This document shows, one piece after another, positions 8,797 through 17,140 of a stretch of DNA of 30,748 nt. The translations under genes and the position numbers were made by a program. The notes under the pieces are model-generated. The model was given only the letters and a program-made list of their open reading frames with translations, ran no database searches and was not told the DNA's origin. Numbering within the stretch: the first letter of the stretch is position 1; every line of letters begins with the position of its first letter. Source of the DNA: a virus; the IMG/VR virus record IMGVR_UViG_3300030102_000779, positions 4,625-35,372 of that record. One strand, written 5' to 3'.

Positions 8797-9329
8797 TATA
8801 CTTCTCCGTATTTTCCACCTTTATAATCACCATATGTTCCTGTTGCTGAACCACCTATTTTTAAAGCTAATCCAAGTTTTGATGGAACAACTGGTGTTGG
8901 TAATTTTGCATAATTGGCTGACATCGCATTATATGCGTCTTCGTAGCCAAACAATGTTTGTGTATTTACATCTTCGATTTTGCCACCGAATAAATTAAAT
9001 TCGTCTTTAAAATCAAATCCAATATCTCTTAGCACTGCTTCGACATTAGCATTACCAGACTCTAATCCTTTTAATTCACCTTTAGCTTGTTCTTTTATGA
9101 CATCACGTTCTGCAGCTTCTTTTTTAATAGCAACATCTCTAAGTTCTTTTTGTCTTTTACGATCTAATTCTGCTAAATCAGCTAAATATTGTTTATTATA
9201 ACTTTTTCTAGCTTCTTCATTACGTTGTCGTTGTAATGCTGCGACACGTTTCTGATCATCATATTCAGCTTTTGCTGATGCGACCTGAAACGCAAACTTA
9301 GACACTGCTATTGCTTCTGGTGTACACAT
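8796..9329 (-). CDS. Internal virion protein, T7 gp14-like
   Basis: A 177-aa protein with a Met-Cys start (MCTPEAIAVSKFAFQ), a central charged helical region (about residues 25-90, rich in Arg, Lys, Glu and Ala) and a Gly/Tyr-rich tail (YGDYKGGKYGEV). T7 gp14 (196 aa) likewise begins Met-Cys and is an Ala/Gln-rich helical core protein that enters the outer membrane on infection. The order gp13-, gp14-, gp15-, gp16-like is kept. The ATG lies inside the last codons of the upstream gene (overlap 22 bases) with AAGGA 12 bases upstream. Call rests on synteny, length and composition. Confidence 0.8.
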   Translation of the reverse strand: MCTPEAIAVSKFAFQVASAKAEYDDQKRVAALQRQRNEEARKSYNKQYLADLAELDRKRQKELRDVAIKKEAAERDVIKEQAKGELKGLESGNANVEAVLRDIGFDFKDEFNLFGGKIEDVNTQTLFGYEDAYNAMSANYAKLPTPVVPSKLGLALKIGGSATGTYGDYKGGKYGEV

Positions 9330-9811
9330 ATTTCTTCGTTATCCTTTACTATTAAATAAAAATTTTTTTTATATGGTCCTACTTTTAATTTTTTAGCTAC
9401 AGTAAAACCTGATAACTGCAGCCATTTTAAAGCTAACCAATTTTTTTCGTATACAAAATTATATATTGAGTCATAATCTTCTGCTAAATGATTTATCCAT
9501 GATTTACATTCTCTATAAAAAGAATTAGGAATTGATTTTATAAAGTCAGAACATAACAACCAAACAACACCTTGTCTAGGTTGCATTGGACAATCACTAA
9601 CACCAAACATACCATATATAACACCATGGTCATCTGTAATTGTATAATTTTTTGCATTTTTTAAATTAAAACAACTCATTACAGCATCTAATGGTTCGAT
9701 ATTATGACTATATTTAATTTCTAATTTGTCTAATTTTCTCATATCTAAAGCCAAATACACAGCATCTTTTGGCACTGCTTTTCTGACATAAGGCATATCG
9801 ACATTAGACAC
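9308..9811 (-). CDS. T7 gp13-like protein with GNAT-like fold
   Basis: A 167-aa protein whose core resembles T7 gp13, a virion-assembly protein with an acetyltransferase-like fold. Visible elements are a beta strand with GVIYGMFGVSD, a VVWLLCSDFIKSIP segment, the helix SFYRECKSWINHLAE, and the closing strand-helix YNFVYEKNWLALKWLQLSGF, as in N-acetyltransferase folds where a W-L-GF motif ends the domain. No clear acetyl-CoA P-loop (Q/RxxGxG/A) is visible, so an enzymatic role is doubtful. The start is a GTG, seven bases after AAGG and overlapping the end of tail tube B by 8 bases; the in-frame ATG five codons later has no ribosome site. Confidence 0.8.
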   Translation of the reverse strand: MSNVDMPYVRKAVPKDAVYLALDMRKLDKLEIKYSHNIEPLDAVMSCFNLKNAKNYTITDDHGVIYGMFGVSDCPMQPRQGVVWLLCSDFIKSIPNSFYRECKSWINHLAEDYDSIYNFVYEKNWLALKWLQLSGFTVAKKLKVGPYKKNFYLIVKDNEEICVHQKQ

Positions 9812-12230
9812 GTTGAGACCTTCTGTAGTAGAAACCTTCTACATCTGCTGATACTATACTTGCAGGCAAATACGAGCTTGATCTAAATGAAACTGTATGT
9901 TGTGTATTTTCTGCTTGTACAGGTACTCTAAAAACTCCTGACGTAACAACAGGCGAGTCAATAACAGAAGTTGGATTATCTATTATATAACCATTAAAAC
10001 TATACGTTTTATCTGTTCTTGTATTGTGTGTTACTACTACTTGAAAGAAACCTGAGTTTACATAGTCAAATGTAATTGTTCTAATCTGAAATCTACCAGT
10101 TGTTACTGCTAATAAACCACCGCCTTTGCTTGGTTCTCTTACATATTGTGTTGACAATGTATAAAGTGTTGTAAATGGAAAACCAAAATAAGCTGATGTT
10201 ATATTTCCTTTTACTGTTGCTGTTGTGCCTGTTTGACTGTTAATTGTTAAATCTGCACCAGTTGTGGCATTAACACATTGTAAATTTGTGTTGACTTCAT
10301 AAGGCAATGTAAATGTTGTTAAATCAGTTGCAGAGTTATAAGTACCATTAACTTTGACACGTTGATCTAAATATACATTCATTCCTAATGTACTATCTTC
10401 TAAATTTCTTAAATCAATTCTATACAAATGTGCTTTAGTTCTTTCGTTTGCAATTATATAAATAAAACTTTCTAATGCAAATCCACCTATTATTTGTATG
10501 CCTGTAAAATCCCAATATGACCAAGCACTTTGTACTTTTTCATTACCATTCCAAAAATATTTGTATACATACATACGATTTGCAAATGTCGGAGCAACAT
10601 TAGTACTTATTGTATAAGGTGCACTATTACTATCTGGGCCATCGTCTACTAAAGTGACTAATGTATCTTCAATTGTATTCGAAATAATTTTGTATGCATT
10701 ATCTGGTATTAGACTTGGTACTGCAACAGTAATATCTATTGCATCATTATTAGTTGTGTCTGGTTCTACAAAATATTCTCTCATTGCAGAATTGACACCA
10801 CGTTTTTGTGTAAAATAAATATAGTTACCTGCACCTGTTGGTGCAACTGCAGGATCGTGTTCAAATCTTGTTGATAAACTTATCGCTGTATCTGTTGGTG
10901 ATAATCCAGTTGCTGGAGACTCAATCTTAAATTGAGCTCTATCAGAAAATAATAATAATTCTTCATTAAATGGTATTGCGTGTTTTAATATACTAACTTC
11001 GTTAGAAGTCGCCGCTAAGTCTACTGGATCTGTTGCTAATGCAGATGCTACAGTAGTCGCAAAGAAATTAAAATATGCACCAGCTTCACTAAATATAATA
11101 TTTTCATCTGCTAGTATTCCAAGTCTATTTTTATAAAATGTAATATTATTTATTGCAAAACCTATAAAACTTGGATCTGGATTAGTATCATCATCTCCTG
11201 ATTTTTTCTCGTCCCATGATACTTGTGAAAATGTAAAATTACCTGTTGCAGCGTCTCTTACTAATTTATGTGGCATTGTACTTGCGTCAAGTTGTGTTTT
11301 AACACCTGGTCCAACAGTTTCTGTCCAGACACCATTACCAGTAAAATTTACATAATAATCTGTATCTGATGTTCCTTCATCACCAGATATTTTTATGATT
11401 GTACCTATACCTGCATAATATGGTAGTTTAGTAAAATCGTTGACTTCGTCTCGTATAGAATACATTGCAGAGTCACCAGCACCATCTGATGTTGTTATTG
11501 TATATCCTGAGTTATTACCAGCAGGTCTTATATCTATTACTGAGTCATATCTAGTAACAGTAAAATTTGACATCGAATTTAAAGCAGTGCCTGAAAAAGT
11601 ACCTGGTGAACCACCAGATCCAGTTACAAGTATTTCTGCAATTTTTGCAGTATCTCTTAAAAAACCTTGAGTTGCGACATCGTCACCTGCAGGCATTTGA
11701 AAACTTGCAGTTCCACCACCGCCGTTTGGGTGTGTTAATGTAATACTATAAGTTCTACCATAATTACTTGTTTTTACATAAACTAATGATTGTTCTACTT
11801 TTGCTGCACTAGTTGTCGAGCTCATCGCTGGCGTAATGCTTTTATTAGCAACAAAAGTTGTATCTCCTACTGATACAAATTTAAAATCATCTTTTGGATT
11901 TGTTGTAGTCAAATAACTTGACCCACTAGAAATAGTTACAGTTTTCTCTGTTCCGTCGACTTCATATGCTTTAATACCACCATTGTATGCCGCAATAAAA
12001 TATTGATTATTGCCATCTCTAATAAATGGATGAATAGCTGTATTTGTGGAAAATATTTGCGAAGATAAAAGATTACTCACGTGTTCTAATGGTGGTCTTC
12101 TTGATAGACCATTTACAATAGATGATTGAGCATTTATCTGCGCTTCACCTTGAGTAAGGTTACGTTGTGTGGCATTCTGTTCAGAAATACCATTAACTAG
12201 ATTTGGTATAGTCGTTGATATAACGGGCAT
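9804..12230 (-). CDS. Tail tubular protein B (T7 gp12-like)
   Basis: At 808 aa it matches T7 gp12 (794 aa), the protein that forms the tail nozzle and anchors fibres. The N-terminus is diagnostic: TIPNLVNGISEQNATQRN, then GLSRRPPLEHV. The remainder is beta-rich with many Thr, Asn and Gly residues, and includes KNRLGILADENIIFSEAG and TRFEHDPAVAPT segments typical of the family. The C-terminus ends YYRRSQRV. It begins in a TAATG overlap with tail tube A, with AAGG eight bases before the ATG. Assignment is secure by N-terminal motif, length and position. Confidence 0.95.
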   Translation of the reverse strand: MPVISTTIPNLVNGISEQNATQRNLTQGEAQINAQSSIVNGLSRRPPLEHVSNLLSSQIFSTNTAIHPFIRDGNNQYFIAAYNGGIKAYEVDGTEKTVTISSGSSYLTTTNPKDDFKFVSVGDTTFVANKSITPAMSSTTSAAKVEQSLVYVKTSNYGRTYSITLTHPNGGGGTASFQMPAGDDVATQGFLRDTAKIAEILVTGSGGSPGTFSGTALNSMSNFTVTRYDSVIDIRPAGNNSGYTITTSDGAGDSAMYSIRDEVNDFTKLPYYAGIGTIIKISGDEGTSDTDYYVNFTGNGVWTETVGPGVKTQLDASTMPHKLVRDAATGNFTFSQVSWDEKKSGDDDTNPDPSFIGFAINNITFYKNRLGILADENIIFSEAGAYFNFFATTVASALATDPVDLAATSNEVSILKHAIPFNEELLLFSDRAQFKIESPATGLSPTDTAISLSTRFEHDPAVAPTGAGNYIYFTQKRGVNSAMREYFVEPDTTNNDAIDITVAVPSLIPDNAYKIISNTIEDTLVTLVDDGPDSNSAPYTISTNVAPTFANRMYVYKYFWNGNEKVQSAWSYWDFTGIQIIGGFALESFIYIIANERTKAHLYRIDLRNLEDSTLGMNVYLDQRVKVNGTYNSATDLTTFTLPYEVNTNLQCVNATTGADLTINSQTGTTATVKGNITSAYFGFPFTTLYTLSTQYVREPSKGGGLLAVTTGRFQIRTITFDYVNSGFFQVVVTHNTRTDKTYSFNGYIIDNPTSVIDSPVVTSGVFRVPVQAENTQHTVSFRSSSYLPASIVSADVEGFYYRRSQRV

Positions 12231-12832
12231 TAGTAGTACCTTCGAGTTGACCCACGATACATAATACGATTAGATAAATCGTTTTCTAATATATTTAGTT
12301 TTTCATTCGCAGCGTCTAATTGTTGACAAGCAACTCTTGCTTCTAATTCGTCTTGAGCACTAAATCCTGCTAATTCTTTAGAACCTAAGTATCTTGCTTG
12401 AAACCTTCTGCCTGCTGTTGTTACAATATATCTTCTTGCAAACTGAGGTAACTCAGTAAAAGGTAACAATATAATCATATCTACTTTTAATGTATTAGAA
12501 AATATATCTGTATTTTTATCCTTATCGTATAAAAATGCATTTCTAATTATAACATTTTTTGTAGAATTATGAGGTCTTGTTGTAACCCATACAGCATTAG
12601 ATGGCACAGGAATTTTGCTGTTCGAGTCTAGTGCAAGTGGAAAGTCTTCTTGTGTATTAAAGTTCCAACCTTGTGTTTGTACATCTACACTAGTTTCATC
12701 TAAAATTTGTTTTGCAATAGCAACATCTGTACCAGTAGTTGATGTTATTGATGAAACTGGAGCTTCACCAATAATTGACAACATAGTATTAATTGCTTGC
12801 AATTCTGTTGTTAAAGTAATTTGAGTAGCCAT
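12230..12832 (-). CDS. Tail tubular protein A (T7 gp11-like)
   Basis: A 200-aa protein like T7 gp11 (196 aa), the adaptor ring between portal and nozzle. Family hallmarks are ELQAINTMLSIIGEAPVSSI at residues 10-29, TQGWNFNTQEDFPLALD at about 54-70, and an Arg/Tyr-rich C-terminus (MYRGSTRRYY). It is the first gene after the capsid terminator. Its leader contains AGGA 12 bases before the ATG in a very A/T-rich stretch. The stop overlaps the start of tail tube B (TAATG). Confidence 0.95.
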   Translation of the reverse strand: MATQITLTTELQAINTMLSIIGEAPVSSITSTTGTDVAIAKQILDETSVDVQTQGWNFNTQEDFPLALDSNSKIPVPSNAVWVTTRPHNSTKNVIIRNAFLYDKDKNTDIFSNTLKVDMIILLPFTELPQFARRYIVTTAGRRFQARYLGSKELAGFSAQDELEARVACQQLDAANEKLNILENDLSNRIMYRGSTRRYY

Positions 12833-12858
12833 TATTATTTAATTCCTAATTAAGTTAA

Positions 12859-12890
12859 ACTAGGCGGTTCAGTCTCCCTCGCCGCCTAGT
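12859..12890 (-). terminator. Stem-loop terminator after the major capsid gene
   Basis: A perfect 9-bp inverted repeat: ACTAGGCGG, a 14-base loop, then CCGCCTAGT (read on the minus strand), beginning 22 bases after the capsid stop. A T-rich run (TTTAACTTAATT) follows the stem, partly fitting an intrinsic terminator. T7 has its major terminator at the same place, after gene 10, so capsid is expressed far above the tail genes. The loop contains GGGAGA, which equals the first transcribed bases at T7 promoters; I see no promoter upstream of it and treat that as chance. Confidence 0.8.
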
Positions 12891-12912
12891 CCTTATAAGT
12901 ATAAAGAAACTA

Positions 12913-13893
12913 TTATGCTTCTTTAATTCCTACTGCTGCTTCTGGTCTTAATACACCATGTCCCATAGCGTATTTAGCAACCATTAATGTACCTTGTCTT
13001 CTGATGTCATATTCTGACTCAACAGCCAAGTCCATTAACTTCACAGTTCCTACCGCAGATGGGTGACAAACCAAAGCAACAAAGTTAGATAAGTCAACAG
13101 CTTGTGGAGTTGAACCACCTTGTGTTGCACTACCTGCGTCTGCGCCTGTTGTCACATTAGAAGATACAAAGTGAGGTACTGGTATTAAATCAATTCCTGC
13201 TATTCTTTGTACTCTACCTTCTGCAATCGAACCATTACCACTGAAGTCAACGTTGATTGCGTTTGTTGCATTAGCTAGCTTGTAATATTCTTCTGTTCTT
13301 AAGAAGCATTTTCTGCCTTCTTTTGGAACATAATTATCATCAAGCGTTTTAGCTGCTGAAAACAACTCTTCAATCATCGCGTTAGCTGCAGTTGCGTCTG
13401 TTGCTGAAGCAATGTTTGTATTTGTTAATACAGTTCCTGTTGGGTAATTTGTATCACCAACATTTGCTGTAGTAGTTTTTGCTGCTTGACCAATAGTCTG
13501 TAAGATATGCTTATCTTTTTGGAAAGCTAATGCTCTTCCAATCTCTGAAGAATAAGCGCCTCTCACGTCATAATGGTTTTTAGCTTCTTCAATATTTGAT
13601 AAGAATACTGAAGATATTAAAAGATCATTAATTGTAATGACCTTCTCGTTGTGGTTTACATCTGAACCAGTGATCTCAGTTCCTGGTGTATGGTATGCCG
13701 CTGAAATTCGGCCCATCACTGGGAATTGTGCTGACTTACCTGATGCGATTGCTCTCACCATGTCAGCTCCCTCTGTTGCTGATGCTCTTTCGAACGAAGT
13801 TAATACTTCGCCAGCGAACACTTTAAGAAACAGAGCGTCTTCTGAACCACCGGCATTGACTTTACCCACACTTACTGGGCTTGCGTTTGCCAT
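12913..13893 (-). CDS. Major capsid protein (T7 gp10-like)
   Basis: A 326-aa protein in the T7 gene 10 position, close to the 345 aa of T7 gp10A. Recognisable features are the early FLKVFAGEVLTSFERAS segment, GKSAQFPVMGRISA at about 50-63, YHTPGTEITG just after, DLLISSVFLSNIEEAK at about 91-106, and a C-terminal MAKYAMGHGVLRPEAAV-type segment (read VAKYAMGHGVLRPEAAVG here). These fit the HK97-fold capsids of T7-like phages. Preceded by an AAGGAG ribosome site six bases from the ATG and a roughly 130-base leader with stem-loops, and followed by a strong terminator, consistent with high expression. No frameshifted gp10B-type extension is apparent. Confidence 0.95.
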   Translation of the reverse strand: MANASPVSVGKVNAGGSEDALFLKVFAGEVLTSFERASATEGADMVRAIASGKSAQFPVMGRISAAYHTPGTEITGSDVNHNEKVITINDLLISSVFLSNIEEAKNHYDVRGAYSSEIGRALAFQKDKHILQTIGQAAKTTTANVGDTNYPTGTVLTNTNIASATDATAANAMIEELFSAAKTLDDNYVPKEGRKCFLRTEEYYKLANATNAINVDFSGNGSIAEGRVQRIAGIDLIPVPHFVSSNVTTGADAGSATQGGSTPQAVDLSNFVALVCHPSAVGTVKLMDLAVESEYDIRRQGTLMVAKYAMGHGVLRPEAAVGIKEA

Positions 13894-13999
13894 AGTTTTC
13901 TCCTTTGACGTTATTGTTAATTAAAGCCATCACATGCATAAGTTCACAGCCAGATTGTCTTCCGCAGAAGGTCTTTAGTTATTTTAATTATGTTAAGGC

Positions 14000-14027
14000 A
14001 GTTGCTTCCTAAATAGGAAACACAACT
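14000..14027 (-). other. Stem-loop in the capsid leader
   Basis: On the minus strand this reads AGTTG, a TG bulge, TTTCCT, loop ATTT, AGGAAG, CAACT: eleven paired positions with a two-base bulge and one G-T pair. It starts at the stop codon of the upstream 84-aa gene and lies about 105 bases before the capsid ATG. No T-run follows directly, so a processing site (RNase III type) or an mRNA-stabilising element seems likelier than a terminator. A second small hairpin (CTTC, TGCG, GAAG) lies at about 13961-13972. Confidence 0.45.
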
Positions 14028-14280
14028 ATGATTTTTTATGACGATTAGCAAAGGCACGTGCAGACGATGCATTTCTAAATCCCCACTTACGCAAAGCTAA
14101 TGCTTTACGAGTAGGACGGCCTTTGCTGTCTTTCATTGGTCCTTTCATTCCACCAAATCGTGCTGCAAAAGAAACTCTTCTAGGATTAGTTCCTTTTCTA
14201 ACTGGTGCTTTTAAACCAAATTTTTTTCGTCCTTTAGCATTAAGCCCACCTGATGGGCTTTGATACTTTTTTGCTACCAT
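14026..14280 (-). CDS. Small highly basic protein upstream of capsid
   Basis: An 84-aa protein rich in Lys, Arg, Gly and Ala, with segments SPSGGLNAKGRKKFGLKAPV, GTNPRRVSFAARFGGMKGPM and TRKALALRKWGF. I recall closely similar short proteins encoded near head genes in marine podo- and myoviruses, where their function is unknown. The high positive charge suggests binding to DNA or RNA, or a minor head component packaged with DNA. It immediately follows another basic ORF: its ATG (14280) abuts the stop of the 49-aa gene (14281), with no space between them. No enzyme motif is visible. Confidence 0.8.
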   Translation of the reverse strand: MVAKKYQSPSGGLNAKGRKKFGLKAPVRKGTNPRRVSFAARFGGMKGPMKDSKGRPTRKALALRKWGFRNASSARAFANRHKKS

Positions 14281-14430
14281 CTACTTTTTCTTTTTCTTCT
14301 TTTTAGGAAAACCTGCTTTCATATTTGCATAAGCAGATTTTGAAATTGTAGATTTAGATTTAGGTCTTGATATACCAAGTCTTTTTCGTCTATTTATATT
14401 GGCATACAATCCACGTTTTTTAGCCGGCAT
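14281..14430 (-). CDS. 49-aa lysine/arginine-rich protein
   Basis: A short ORF: ATG at 14430 overlapping the stop of the preceding gene (TAATG), stop at 14281. The protein begins MPAKKRGLYANINRRKRLG, has a Ser/Lys-rich middle and ends in a run of seven lysines. Net charge is extremely positive. It is sandwiched between two other small basic ORFs with no gaps, and the ordered N-terminal part (RGLYANINRRKRLGISRPKS) looks like a real conserved peptide rather than chance. Function unknown; nucleic-acid binding during DNA packaging is a guess. Confidence 0.7.
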   Translation of the reverse strand: MPAKKRGLYANINRRKRLGISRPKSKSTISKSAYANMKAGFPKKKKKKK

Positions 14431-14549
14431 TATCTTTTAGCCTTTTTTATTTTCTTTTGCAATGACATCGGCAAAGTTTTTTGCTTTTTAGTCAATGCTT
14501 TTTTAGGTCTACCTTTTTTAGAACCATATGTTCCTTTTCCCATTGGCAT
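14430..14549 (-). CDS. 39-aa lysine-rich protein
   Basis: An ATG at 14549 is preceded by AAGGAG with a six-base spacer (AAGCTT), a strong ribosome site, 11 bases after the scaffold stop. The product begins MPMGKGTYGSKKGRPKK and continues with Lys/Leu/Gln-rich sequence ending KKIKKAKR. Its stop forms TAATG with the next small basic gene. The GTYGSKKGRPKK motif resembles AT-hook-like basic stretches (a GRP core flanked by lysines), suggesting contact with AT-rich DNA, but this is speculative. Confidence 0.7.
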   Translation of the reverse strand: MPMGKGTYGSKKGRPKKALTKKQKTLPMSLQKKIKKAKR

Positions 14550-14560
14550 AAGCTTCTCCT

Positions 14561-15325
14561 TTATAAGTTACTGTTTGATATTTTTTGTTGTACTTCAGCT
14601 TGATAAGCTGGGTCTTTTCCGTATCGTGGATCTTTCATCGCTTCTGTGACTTGAGCCCACGACTCATATGTAGCGACAGTATTAGATTGTCTACCACTTA
14701 TAAGTTCTGGTTCACCTTGATCAGTTTTCATTTGTGCATTTAAACCTGCTACTGCGACTTTAATTGCATCAACATCTCTGCCATTTACAATTCTGTTGTA
14801 AGCATCAATTTGATCTGGTGACATATTTTCTTTTGCCCATGACATCATGCTAGTATAGTTCTCTTGGCCACCAACAATTCCTTTTATTTCTGTTTCTAAT
14901 TGTTGTGCGACAGCATTTTGTCCTTGAATATAACCATCTACAATATCTTTTGAGATACCAACTTGAGCTAATTTATTTAAAGAGTCATTAGACAACTCGC
15001 CATTGTCATCATATTCTTTTTGTAAACTAGCCATATCTAAACCAGCAGACTCAACAACTTCTTCAGCTTTAGTATCTTGTTTTATTTCAAGACCTTCTTC
15101 TTTTTTAGTCTGTTGTGCTTGTTTAGTATTTTTTGCTTCTAATTCTTGATAAGCTTTTATTAAATCTTCTTGACTATTAAATTTACCAAGTATTTTTTCA
15201 GGTTGCTGTTGTTCAGATTTATCTGTTGTTTCAACATTTTCCTGTTTAGTTTCCTCGACTTTTGTTTCTTCAACAGGCTTTTCTGAGGTTGTTTCTTCCT
15301 GTTGTACTTCTACTTTATCTACCAT
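14561..15325 (-). CDS. Capsid scaffolding/assembly protein (T7 gp9-like)
   Basis: A 254-aa acidic protein between portal and capsid, the T7 gene 9 position (gp9 is 307 aa). Residues 1-45 are dominated by Glu, Gln, Thr and Lys, followed by KILGKFNSQEDLIKAYQELE (about 43-62), a helix typical of marine T7-like scaffolds, and a region with DMASLQKEYDDNGELS and SWAQVTEAMKDPRYG near the C-terminus. The last residues (AYQAEVQQKISNSNL) are helical and probably contact the capsid. Start in TAATG overlap with the portal gene, GGAG eight bases upstream. Confidence 0.9.
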   Translation of the reverse strand: MVDKVEVQQEETTSEKPVEETKVEETKQENVETTDKSEQQQPEKILGKFNSQEDLIKAYQELEAKNTKQAQQTKKEEGLEIKQDTKAEEVVESAGLDMASLQKEYDDNGELSNDSLNKLAQVGISKDIVDGYIQGQNAVAQQLETEIKGIVGGQENYTSMMSWAKENMSPDQIDAYNRIVNGRDVDAIKVAVAGLNAQMKTDQGEPELISGRQSNTVATYESWAQVTEAMKDPRYGKDPAYQAEVQQKISNSNL

Positions 15326-16908
15326 TAGTTATTCTCCGTATAATTGTTTAATTGTTTTTCAACACTTTGCATATCGATATCGCCATTTCTAATACCATCA
15401 ACCATACCTTGTGCTACTGGTCCAGCTGCAGCGTCTACCATTTTATTGCCCATTTCAGCTTGTTGTTGTTGTTGCATTTCTGCAGCAATTTGTTCTTCGT
15501 CTTTTAACAAGCCTTCTGTGTCGATACCATGACTAGTTGCTATTCTAGTAATTAGATCACTTACATTTATTAATTTAGTAGCTTCTGGATTTATTTGTGC
15601 TAGACCTGCAATGTCTGACACAAACTCTCTAAGTTTTACTAAATCATTACCACGACCTAATGCCTCTACGCCAGTGATGATAGTAGGTGAAACGGAACCT
15701 TTTGGTAATTTAGGTATTTCACCTTTTATTCCTAACTGTTTCATTAATAAGTTTACTAATGGAACCTGGAATTCTTGTGATAACAATGAATAGATACCAC
15801 CTAATGCAGCTTCTAATTCATTTGCTAATTTTCTTATTTCTTCTGCTGTTACACGTTCTGCATCTCTAGTTACTGCTGATTGAAGTAAAAATACATAACC
15901 TAATCTTTCAGTTAAACTTTTGATAGAACGTTCTACAACTTGTAAATCATAATATTTTTCTGCTTGCAATACATCAACATCTTCTTTTGATCCTGTAATA
16001 ATATCACCATTTTGTGACTCTACTAAATCTCTTTTCTTTGTTGTCGCATTTGGTCTTACCATAAATACAACTTTTGACATTGCTGCTGATGCTTGTAATA
16101 AAGCTTTTGATAAACCTTCTAATGATTTTAAGTCTCCTAAAAATTCTTCTACATAAGATCTACCATAATCTTCATTTTCAATTCTAATCATTCTTAATGG
16201 CATAAATGGTAAGTCTTCTGATTTAAAAGAACCAATACTTTTTGGTATTGTTACCATATTGCATTGTTGTTCTGTATGATATTTGCCATCTTTTTGTAGT
16301 TGTATATTTGTATATAAATCTACATCTTCACTATTATCTGTAATTTGACAAAGCATTCTTGTTTCTTCATCAAACGTCAATGGCGACACTGACTCTTTAA
16401 TAACTATTTGTAATAAATTTCCATATGCATCTCTATTAACTACATATTGTTCTATATTATACAATTTCATTTTAGAGTCTTTTGACATATGCAACAAAAC
16501 ATTACCTGTAATAAGAAGATGTTTTAATGCTTCGAATACTGGTACTCGTATTGCATTTTCTTCTATAAATTTCATCACTCGTCTTTCAAGTTTTGCTAAA
16601 GACTTTTCGATATCTGTTTTTAATTCAGGTTGTGTTTCTAATTCTTGTTGTGTTTTACCAGATACACTTAATCTAAAAAATGGTTGATTAGGTGGAAGTA
16701 ACAATAATAATAATTTGCTTGCTAAGTTATTGACGCCGCGTGCACCTACACTTTGAAATGGTGTATATAATTGCGATGATGAGCTAAAGCCATCATAAGG
16801 CAATACTGCAGGCAAAGTTAACTCTGCACATTCCTCAGCTCTGTCACAAAAATTATCTCTTTTGACAGCGAGTTTATCGTACATTTTGCGTATACTTTGT
16901 TCAGTCAT
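15325..16908 (-). CDS. Portal protein / head-tail connector (T7 gp8-like)
   Basis: A 527-aa protein, near the 536 aa of T7 gp8, the dodecameric ring through which DNA enters and leaves the head. Family features: RDNFCDRAEECAELTLPAVL (about 17-36), QSVGARGVNNLASKLLLLLL (52-71) followed by PPNQPFFRL, a central VTRDAERVTAEEIRKLANEL helix, and a Gln-rich C-terminal region. The ATG has no visible Shine-Dalgarno sequence: the 20 bases upstream are almost all A and T, unlike nearly every other gene here, so initiation may depend on an unstructured A/U-rich leader or on coupling to the gene that ends nine bases earlier. Confidence 0.95.
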   Translation of the reverse strand: MTEQSIRKMYDKLAVKRDNFCDRAEECAELTLPAVLPYDGFSSSSQLYTPFQSVGARGVNNLASKLLLLLLPPNQPFFRLSVSGKTQQELETQPELKTDIEKSLAKLERRVMKFIEENAIRVPVFEALKHLLITGNVLLHMSKDSKMKLYNIEQYVVNRDAYGNLLQIVIKESVSPLTFDEETRMLCQITDNSEDVDLYTNIQLQKDGKYHTEQQCNMVTIPKSIGSFKSEDLPFMPLRMIRIENEDYGRSYVEEFLGDLKSLEGLSKALLQASAAMSKVVFMVRPNATTKKRDLVESQNGDIITGSKEDVDVLQAEKYYDLQVVERSIKSLTERLGYVFLLQSAVTRDAERVTAEEIRKLANELEAALGGIYSLLSQEFQVPLVNLLMKQLGIKGEIPKLPKGSVSPTIITGVEALGRGNDLVKLREFVSDIAGLAQINPEATKLINVSDLITRIATSHGIDTEGLLKDEEQIAAEMQQQQQAEMGNKMVDAAAGPVAQGMVDGIRNGDIDMQSVEKQLNNYTENN

Positions 16909-16917
16909 AATTAATTA

Positions 16918-17139
16918 TTATTTTGGAACGTTTAATGATGAAGTACCAGGTAGAGTAACGTCTGTTCTTAAAGACTTTTTACCTACTCTTTTCTTCTTCT
17001 TTTTTAGTTGCTCTTCTTGACCTTCCGTCTCAATTGCCAAATCTAATTCTGGAACAGCTGAGTCAGTCACCGGAGTTGTAGTAACAACCGGAGCTGGAGG
17101 TGGAGGTGGCGGAGGAGCACTCCTTCTGGGTGCGCACAT
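16918..17139 (-). CDS. Small proline-rich protein upstream of portal
   Basis: A 73-aa protein starting Met-Cys, with a run of seven prolines (residues 9-15), then Thr/Val-rich sequence, an acidic middle (ELDLAIETEGQEEQ) and a run of five lysines (KKKKKRVGKKS). The C-terminus (TLPGTSSLNVPK) is Ser/Thr-rich. Similar Pro-rich Met-Cys proteins precede the portal in other marine T7-like phages as I recall, but I know no function. A minor head component or assembly factor is plausible from position. Preceded by AAGGAAG about 11 bases before the ATG. Confidence 0.75.
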   Translation of the reverse strand: MCAPRRSAPPPPPPPAPVVTTTPVTDSAVPELDLAIETEGQEEQLKKKKKRVGKKSLRTDVTLPGTSSLNVPK

Positions 17140-17140
17140 A

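Noticed and set aside
12868-12881. T7-type transcription start (GGGAGA) in the terminator loop
   Set aside because: No recognisable phage promoter sequence lies upstream of it; six matching bases are expected by chance.
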